Assembly: GCF_010389155.1 (NCBI RefSeq)
Contig: NC_057762.1
Location: 10,527,513 to 10,591,512 of the forward strand
Source of the DNA: Erigeron canadensis
Lineage: Eukaryota; Streptophyta; Magnoliopsida; Asterales; Asteraceae
DNA length: 64,000 nucleotides
Direction of reading: 5' to 3'
Positions 56,601 through 64,000 of the stretch are shown one piece after another. The translations under genes were made by a program, and so were the position numbers. Within the stretch, counting starts at the first letter, position 1; each line of letters begins with the position of its first letter. The notes below the pieces were generated by a model. The model had not been told where the DNA came from. It ran no database searches and saw only the letters and a list, made by a program, of their open reading frames with translations.

Positions 56601-59600
56601 AGATTTTAATTGGTTGAAACGAAATTCTTACATACAATAAACATTAGGGATTATGGCACTGGAGTGTAACCAACTATAACTCAATGGTTATTTGATGTAG
56701 TGACCTTTCAAATTGGCTATCTGATGTAAGTACCTTTCATTTTTGTTTTTTTAATGTATCGGTTGACCTGTTGTACTGGTAGCCTGTAACAATGTTAGTT
56801 TTACTTTGGTATTATGGCACTAGAGTGTAACCAACTATGACTGAATGGTTATGTTATGTAGTTATCTTTAAAAAAGGCTATCTGATGTAAGAACCTCTCA
56901 TTTTTGTACTTTTCATATACCGGTTGACCTGTTGTACGGTCATGGTTACGGTTGTGGGTTATGAGCTCCGACGAAATGGATAGTGGATGGTCTTAGACTC
57001 TGACGTGGTTGTAGTGGGTGGTCTCGGTCTCATTTTTACTTCCATTTAAGAGGTGCGTCCATCTCTCCACTGTCTCCACATCCGAACAAGTGTCACCGCT
57101 GATTGCCACCAATAAAATAAATAATTGTCAGCTGCCACCCAGACAACCACCGTCGTCATTCTCTGTCAAAATCTCCCCCTTTTACCCCGTTGTAAACAAA
57201 AGTTGTTGGATCTTGATTGTCGTGGGTATGGGATTACCGGATCTTTATAGTTAACGATGATGGGGTGATCATAACACAATCCGATTTAGGGATTAGGGTT
57301 TGAGTATGATTATTATTGAATCGTGTTCTGAAATCAATAGATGTATATATGCATTTATCTATATCTAGTGTTGATTTGTGTTCGAGATTGAAGTTAGACA
57401 TTTAGTTACAGTTTCACATTTGCTATCCGGAAAAAACTTGTTCCCGAAGATAGTTTCGAAAATTAGCCGGAGAAGATCACCAGAGTATAAAGTCGTCGGA
57501 GTAACCCGGTATGATACATCGAGTGAACAAAACAGAGAGGTTCTTACATCAATTTTAACACTTTCGTAGGTTACTACATTACATAGTCATTCACTCATAG
57601 TTGGTTACACTCCGGTGCCTTAATCCCTACCTATTATTTTTTAGGTCCAACGTGGCATTACCGATTACAAATAGGATGTTACCCGGCACGATACATTAAA
57701 AGAACAAAAATGAAAGGTACTTACATCAGATAGCCAATTTGAAAGGTCACTACATTACATAACCATTGAGTCATAGTTGGTTACATTCGGGTTTCGAGTT
57801 GTTTACATACAAGACACACAACTTTAGTTATTTCCTATTATAGACATTCGTTCAAAGTTTCTTACATTCCAGGAAACTAATCCCTATATAAAAGAACAAT
57901 CCCTTCGGATACATAGTAGAAGCAATTATAGAATTACTTACAAAATAAACGCTAGTGACAGCCATAGTAAACAGAGACTGGTATAGACAAGTATACTAAT
58001 TCAATAACCAATTTAATCGACCAATAAATATTCTAAAAAGGAACCGCAAAAGAAAATGGTTAATGTGATAATTTGAAATCATGTAGCTCAAACTACTTAA
58101 CTAGACTAACCTAAGAAGAAACTTAAATACTCCAAAAATTATAAAACTCCCACCAACCAAAATTGCATACACATCAGATTATAATTAGACCTGCACCTTA
58201 CTACCTTACGACCTGGCAAATGTGCGTCTATTTTAAAGGCAAGTATGAGTCGATTTGGATCAATTATGGCCCAAACCGAATCCAAAACCAAAACTTCAGT
58301 TAATGAGAAATCAAAACGGATTGGTTTCGCTTAAAGTCAGTTTCAGACTTTCAGTTAGGTCGTTCTTTGGTATTTTTCGTGTTAAATCAATTAACCACCA
58401 TCTTTCAACTATCAAAGATGAGAAAAATGAAAAATCAAAGAAACTGAAAATACGGGATATCTAGTAGTGCCAACGTTTCAATCATCAAAACCATAAAAGA
58501 ATTCGTAGATAAGGAAATAAATGGATATGTCTGAGAAAACACGATCAGAAATTCAATAAAACAAGCAATATATGAATGTGTTAGAAGGATGGTCCTAATC
58601 TCGTGGTGTAGTTTGTTCCTGATGCGTCGCCCGTGTTACCGTTAGGACTTGGGAGTTTTGTGAAGAATGAAGATAAGTATTAATATTTGTAATAATAAAT
58701 TACAAAAAATAACCCCAATTGGAAGGGAGCTAAAGTGTATGCAAAGAGAATACACAAAATTAGAAGTCCTTAGTGAAAGATTGTAAACTTGAAAATTGGA
58801 AATCCTAAAAACAGTAATAGCCTATGAAGCTTATAATTGGTGATTCGGTTAAGAGTGGTTTGGTTAATGGTGGTTGGTGTTTATGGTGTTACAAAAACCG
58901 AACCAAGTTATTCGATTTCGTTATAACTATACTGAACCAGTGGTTAATGATATGATCCAGTTTGGTTATTTGGGTTACGAGTCAGTTTTTTGGTCTTTAT
59001 AATCACCCTTAGATTCAAAGAAAACCATATCTATAAGAAGTCTGAAGAGAGGGTAATAGATATCTATCAATCTTTGATATTTCTAACAAAAATTTGAATC
59101 CAATGCATCTCAACGGAGAATAAGAAAAATGAATAATGCATGAGAAATTAAAAAAAAAATGCAATACCTTCATCTCCATAATGAGCAGCTAACACAGCAG
59201 CTGGGATCCCCTGCATCCCATAAACTTCAACATCTGTAGATTCTCTGCCTTCTTTAGCATTTGGCACCCTGCAAGAGATATCATTATTCTATAAATTTTT
59301 GAAACTGCCGACAAACTCACAAGAAATAAGGAAGGGAAAACAAAAGACTCAAGTTCAGAGACTATCAAATTACACATCATCAAAGGAAGACCACGTTAAG
59401 TTATACACAATCTGACTAACAAGCAACAGCTTACTAAGACAGAACTGCATCAATTGATCACAAACCAGGATTGTAAAATTCAAAAGAAACAATTAACATG
59501 TAAAGAAATTTATAAAAAAAAAAAAAAAAACAATAAAGTGCAGTAGTAGGAACCAGAAACTCTTCTAGAAAGTATTTGCTCTCGTTTTGCAAGATTTAAC

Positions 59601-62600
59601 CATGAAAACTGCTAAAAGTTATACTAGAGCTTGGGTAATTAGTTCAGAGAAGACTTCTTGTCTCTTTGAAAATGTCCATTCAATTTGGTATCACTCTAGC
59701 TATGTGCATCAATCCTTAGTTTGCATACTAGATGATGCAATTCCGAAGAGAATTCTTAAAGGGAGATTTATATGGTTTCAGACAAAGTTGTATCTCGAGT
59801 AAGGTCTTTGTATGATCACAAGCCACATCCTACATCATGATTTGGCCAAGTATCTCATGTTCAGAATGAGTTTGATATGTCTGGAATCGTAATGGATTAT
59901 GATTCTTCTAGGGAAACTGTCATAGGATGGATATTATTTAGATAGGATCATAGGATTGAAGTCTTTGAGCAGAAACAACTATTTCTCGACAATAAAATGC
60001 CACATATCTTTATTTTCAACTTAGTTCATTCATCTCTTTTGTACAGGTGGTGGGTAGCAGTTTTAGTATTGCTTGCTAGGAATCTCAGGTGCATGAATCA
60101 GAATTGGGTCTCCTAATTGCATACAATGTGGGTTACTCAAATTACTAGAAAGCTATGAAGTACATAACTAAGATCCAATGAGGAAATTTTTAGCAAAAGG
60201 GATTGGTTATATGAATTGACATGTTGCACAATACTAAAGGGGTATGCCAATTGTTACTGTATCTCTTTAGGGTCCATATTTTTTAATCTTGCTATATATG
60301 AACCACGGTAGTATCGGATCCCACTACTCTTTGAGTGGATATCTTAAATTTTATGGAGCTTGACTATTTCAATCAACACCATATATTCCAAAAATTGATC
60401 TCCACCATTATGTATTCAGCAAAACCAAAAGCTCCCCCCTTTTGACCTTCTTCTCTTTTAAAGTCCCCTTCCAGCACACCTAATCGACTGATAACAGCTA
60501 ACAAGGTGTGGAATGAGATAACTCTGTATATCTTTTAAAATAAAAGATGACAGACTTGTATACCAAAAAAATGAATCAAATATAACTTTTTACACCCTTT
60601 GCAAGAACTTGTGTTTGCCACTGCCTCTGACACTGACAGACCAGCTTGAACCAACAAAAACAGCCTACAAGATGTTTTATGAAATGGCTTTCTCATACTG
60701 TGGTATATACAGATCTCCACCATGAAGTTTTCACCAAAACCTAAAAACTCGCCTAATGAACTGATGACAATTTACAAGGTATGAGCTGAGATAACTATGT
60801 ATAGCTTTTAAAACCTCTGAATTCTGGAAAACAAAATGTAACAAACTTATATACAAAAATCTTTACAAGAAACTGTTTCTGCCACTGCCTGTGACAGACC
60901 AGGGGGGAACCAACAAAGACAGTCTACAAGATGTTTTATTAAATGGCTTTCTCATGCTGTGAAATATAAACCCACCCACCTACGTTTGTAAGTGAGCAGA
61001 TTCATGTTAATTAACCAACATTTTATGTTTGAAAAGAAGAAAAGGTTGCATCTACAGTAGAGGTCTGTCTTCCATCGTTGTCTAACCACAAGCAGAATCT
61101 AGAGTTTAAACTGGTCATATATCTGAAGTTCAAAATCAGTTTTAGATACCTGCAATTACATATTTACATGAATACTAATTTGGGTGGAAACTATAGTCTC
61201 GGGTCTGGTATACGGACTACTATATCTAAGAGATATGTCGCCTAAAATTCAAAATAGTAGGCTACTACTAAGACGTAAACTCATTAGGGAACTCAAACAA
61301 ATGAATTATCATAGTTACTCTGCCGGATATTAGTAATAATTTTAAAAAACTGTGAGGCAGAAGATTCATGGTGGACTTCTTTAACACTTAGCAGCATCGC
61401 CCAATTACTCAAGATGGAGAAGTCGTTAATCAGAAAGCGAAAACGAATACTTTCCATAAAATTCAAGTCATCAGAACTTCATAAAGTCTGATGCAAAGAC
61501 GAGTGTCTAGTTAAATTTATTACTTATACTGCTTAGTGCTTACAAGGTGTGTTTTGCATGCATAATCACGCAAGGAATCACATTGCGAGAAAAAAGGTGT
61601 CCATGACTGTAGCAGGCAGTATGTTAATGTCATGTGGGTTACTACTTAATAAGATCTTGTAGCAAAACATCAAAAAGATTTATTTCAACTGATTTTGTTC
61701 AAATACATAAGGCACCGACATCCTACTGTAGTCTTTATAAAAAGCTTTTTGATTCTGCATAGCAAAAAGGGTGATACATAAGCACTATAAAAAATTCAAT
61801 TGTTCCAAACAATGGTTGCATTCATTGTACATCTTTCTTCATTTAGTCCTCATTATAGAACTAAGCTTTTTGATAAGAAATAGCAGAATTAAAAAAGAAT
61901 AACAGTTGTTATTATAAGCACAAGTCACCGCCAAATAAAACATCTTATCGTCACCTCTCTTCTTCTTCACCTTTGATAATTAGGAACACCAGAGCTAAAT
62001 GACAGGTACCACCACAAACGTGGCATCATGGTCAGTCGTCCCGGTGTCCTCACAAGAGATCCCAGATATAAACATTCCAAGGTAAACATATTGGGTATAG
62101 CTAGAAAAAGCGTTCGGGGATGGCCACAGGGACACCCAATTAAGTGGCCAAGTAGTCAAAAGACTCGCCCACCCCAGGTAACCTCAACAAAACAAACCAG
62201 CTACACGAAATTCCATACATAATAGATACAGGGTTTTTGTCCTAACATTGCTACCCGTATAACATTCATTCTTATTGACACGTAAACCGATAACAATATC
62301 CTAATTATCAAGATTATCATCAATATAGTGCATTATATCACAATGTGAGTAACAAAACTTAAACTACATATATAATAATGAAAACAATTCTTTTTAATAT
62401 AAAACAAAAAGAATGAAAGAAAGAAAGAAAGAAACTTACTTAGTGACGGTTTCTTTATGAACCTGAAGAACATGAATAGACATACCACCAGCAGTAGAAA
62501 GTTTCTTATGACAAACATGACATTTAAAATGTTTGGCTTTTTGATGTTGAACCAATATCTTTTCATCATCAAATTCTCTTTCACAATAATAACACCATAT

Positions 62601-62636
62601 ATCTGATGACGTCACTCTCTTCTTCTTCTTCCCCAT
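53688..62636 (-). CDS. SUF4: SUPPRESSOR OF FRIGIDA 4 (SUF4) orthologue, seven coding exons
   Basis: Exons by splice signals and homology: 62636-62440, 59268-59168, 56103-56007, 55811-55426, 54706-54552, 54455-54402, 53759-53688. They total 1,062 nt, 353 aa, phases consistent throughout, all introns GT..AG. N-terminal basic stretch, then two C2H2 fingers: C15, C18, H31, H36 and C39, C42, H55, H60. [17 protein letters not shown] segment follows, then a long Pro-rich middle (exon 4: [23 protein letters not shown]). The end is the conserved [30 protein letters not shown] and AAIDRRI...GRMAF. In Arabidopsis SUF4 is a nuclear DNA-binding protein that recruits FRIGIDA to FLC and delays flowering. 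Whether that role holds here is unknown; the fingers and C-terminus are intact. Introns 1 and 2 exceed 3 kb and carry repeats. Confidence 0.95.
56450..57884. mobile_element. Non-autonomous MULE in SUF4 intron 2
   Basis: Ends GGGATTAGTTTCCTGGAATG and its exact reverse complement at the right end, with 9-bp target duplications TATATAAAA at 56441-56449 and 57885-57893. Inverted repeats extend ~300 bp (GTAACCAACTA, GGCTATCTGATGTAAG). The left arm contains a tandem duplication of ~165 bp (56655 and 56815). The centre (about 57018-57254) has a 78-residue frame with no recognised domain. Confidence 0.9.
58250..59000. other. SUF4 intron 2 distal part, possible degraded MITE
   Basis: AACCGAATCCAAAACC near 58276 and TTTGGTTATTTGGGTTACG near 58960, with AAAAACCGAACC between, suggest a degraded hAT-like foldback unit. 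Low confidence. No coding content. Confidence 0.3.
59269..60429. other. SUF4 intron 1, proximal part
   Basis: Includes an A-run at 59515-59530 and a 71-residue plus-strand frame (59587-59802) with no recognisable domain and no start context. I see only intron sequence. Confidence 0.4.
60430..60970. repeat. ~250-bp tandem duplication in SUF4 intron 1
   Basis: GAGATAACTCTGTATA (60515) recurs as GAGATAACTATGTATA (60788). CTACAAGATGTTTTATGAAA (60664) recurs as CTACAAGATGTTTTATTAAA (60925). TGCCACTGCCT and GACAGACCAG also recur in order. The two copies are clearly diverged. Confidence 0.75.
60971..62439. other. SUF4 intron 1, distal part
   Basis: Long first-intron sequence without recognisable genes or repeats; it may hold regulatory elements. 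An AAAGAAAGAAAGAAA run sits ~20 bp from the splice donor. Confidence 0.4.
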
Positions 62637-62781
62637 CTACTCCCTTCGTCAATTTAATTCGAAATTTCCTCTCTTTTTTATGGCAGAAGAAAAATACTCC
62701 AAAAGGGTTTCTAGGGTTTGTTTCTGTTTTTCTTCCCCTTGGGAAGTTTAGAAGAGATATTATTAATCGTAACGAATATGA

Positions 62782-62805
62782 ATGAATGAATGAATGAATG
62801 AATGA
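62782..62805. repeat. (GAAT)n microsatellite upstream of SUF4
   Basis: About six tandem GAAT/ATTC units ~150 bp upstream of the SUF4 start codon, probably in its 5' UTR or promoter. Confidence 0.85.
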
Positions 62806-63038
62806 GTTTGGGTCAACGAATACTCGACATAAACCCTTTTAGCTGTTTATATTTTAGGATTCAAATGGGTTGGATTTAGGCTTCATATGGGCCCATTATC
62901 TATAACTTTTTCTTATAAGCCTTTAAAGTTAATTTAACGAATCTTTATAACTAAAAATTACAAATAATTTTCTTTAAAGAGGAAATTTTATACTTGAATA
63001 CATACTTTAAAATCTACCAATCTACCAATATATATATA
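62806..63038. other. SUF4 promoter side
   Basis: Upstream region of the minus-strand SUF4 gene; no motif identified with confidence. Confidence 0.35.
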
Positions 63039-63467
63039 CGAGAACAAGTACCCGTGCGTTGCGGCCGTGAGATGGTGGGGTGCTAGGTCATAAAGTGTGA
63101 TAGGTCATAGAATGTAATAGGTCATAGAGTGTAATAGCCAAATGCCTTAGCCGTACGGGCTCCGCCCTTAGATTTAAAAATTCGTTGAAAGTATATCGAA
63201 TGACATCTCTGATGAAAGAGAATGAAATTTTAAGAACACCTATATAATTTTTATGATTTATCGATATACAATTGTTGAGATAAAAGATTTTGAATGAATT
63301 GGGAGAATAAATGATTTATGTAGGACAAAGAAAAAATGATTGGTTGAGATTTGAGGAGAGAGAAAGGGTAATATAGTTATTTTAGTTTATATAATATATA
63401 GGGGGCATTTTGGAGAAGTAAATGTTGAAACTTAAATTTAGACATGGACTTTTTGCTTTATAATATA
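63039..63467 (-). mobile_element. ~440-bp interspersed repeat, copy C
   Basis: Reverse orientation relative to copies A and B: CAAGTACCCGTGCGTTGCGG, then GTATATCGAATGACATCTCT, ending TTTTTGCTTTATAATATA. Joined head to tail with copy D. Confidence 0.75.
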
Positions 63468-63907
63468 CGAGAGCAAGTACCCGCACGTTGCGGCGGTGAG
63501 ATGGTGGGAGTGATAAGTCATAGAGTATGATAGGTCATAAGAGGTGATAGGTCATAGAGTATAATAGCCAAATTTCTTATCCGTACGGGCTCCGTTATCA
63601 GATTTTAAAAATTCATCGAAAGTATATCGAATGACATCTCTAATGAAAGAGCATGAAATTTTAAGAACATCCATATAATTTTTATAATATATCGATGTAC
63701 GGTTTTTGAGGTAAAAGATTTTGAATGAATTGGAGAAATAAATGATTTATGGATGAGAGAGAAAAATGATTGGTTGAGATTTGAGGAAAGAGAAAGGGTA
63801 TTGTAGTTATTTTAGGTAAATATAGAATAGATAAAGGGGTATTTTGAGAAAGTAAATGTTCAAACTTAAAATTTAGACACACACTTTTTGCTTTATAATA
63901 TAGTATA
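63468..63907 (-). mobile_element. ~440-bp interspersed repeat, copy D
   Basis: CAAGTACCCGCACGTTGCGG through GTATATCGAATGACATCTCT to TTTTTGCTTTATAATATA. Begins directly where copy C ends, with no spacer. Confidence 0.75.
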
Positions 63908-64000
63908 AATATATATATGTTGAGTCCCAATAGATGCTGTAAATTTAATGATGACAAATCTGTATGAAAACACTTGTAAATCTTTTGGTTCTTGTATTGT

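Overview
The window is nuclear DNA from a flowering plant, very probably a eudicot and plausibly Asteraceae. Its AT-rich intergenic space, spliced genes with GT/AG introns, two recognisable floral-regulator orthologues (UFO-like and SUF4-like) and many plant transposon families support this. The Asteraceae guess rests only on remembered resemblance of the retrotransposon accessory protein to proteins from that family. No prokaryotic feature, tRNA, rRNA or CRISPR array was seen.

Layout. 1-4.6 kb: a decayed Ty1/copia element with a recognisable 3' LTR, then a SINE fragment. 5.7-10.5 kb: one pentatricopeptide-repeat (PPR) gene, dead and broken by a 73-bp tandem triplication, a ~1.3-kb composite insertion, a non-autonomous LTR element with a 5-bp target duplication, and a ~0.6-kb insertion. 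10.8-16.4 kb: a SINE, a 2.64-kb solo LTR with target duplication and internal tandem arrays, a 1.8-kb palindrome carrying two inverted copies of a FAR1-type DNA-binding domain, and a hAT-like MITE. 20.3-22.3 kb: an apparently intact two-exon cytochrome P450 gene (minus strand, CYP81-like, 501 aa) with odd catalytic residues.

24.3-37.4 kb: a complete 13-kb Ty1/copia element with 657-bp LTRs (about 3% different by hand count), CTTTA target duplication, tRNA-Met primer site, long gag, a pol that has lost its reverse-transcriptase catalytic core, a 106-bp hairpin-bearing tandem array, and a ~4-kb accessory reading frame between pol and the 3' LTR. This accessory frame is the most interesting unexplained item. 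39-47 kb: degraded repeats (a truncated LTR, a 5'-LTR/gag copia fragment, two copies of a ~440-bp repeat family, a tRNA-derived SINE).

48.3-49.7 kb: an intact single-exon UFO orthologue (F-box co-regulator of LEAFY). 53.7-62.6 kb: an intact seven-exon SUF4 orthologue on the opposite strand, reconstructed here with consistent splice phases (353 aa). The two genes are tail to tail. Between them lies a ~0.9-kb tandem duplication, one copy of which was later split by a 1.27-kb long-TIR transposon. SUF4 intron 2 carries another such transposon with a 9-bp target duplication. The window ends with two head-to-tail copies of the ~440-bp repeat family.

Three genes look functional: P450, UFO and SUF4. 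They share no obvious pathway, although UFO and SUF4 orthologues both act in flowering. The rest is transposon history. All exon and TSD calls are by eye from the sequence.
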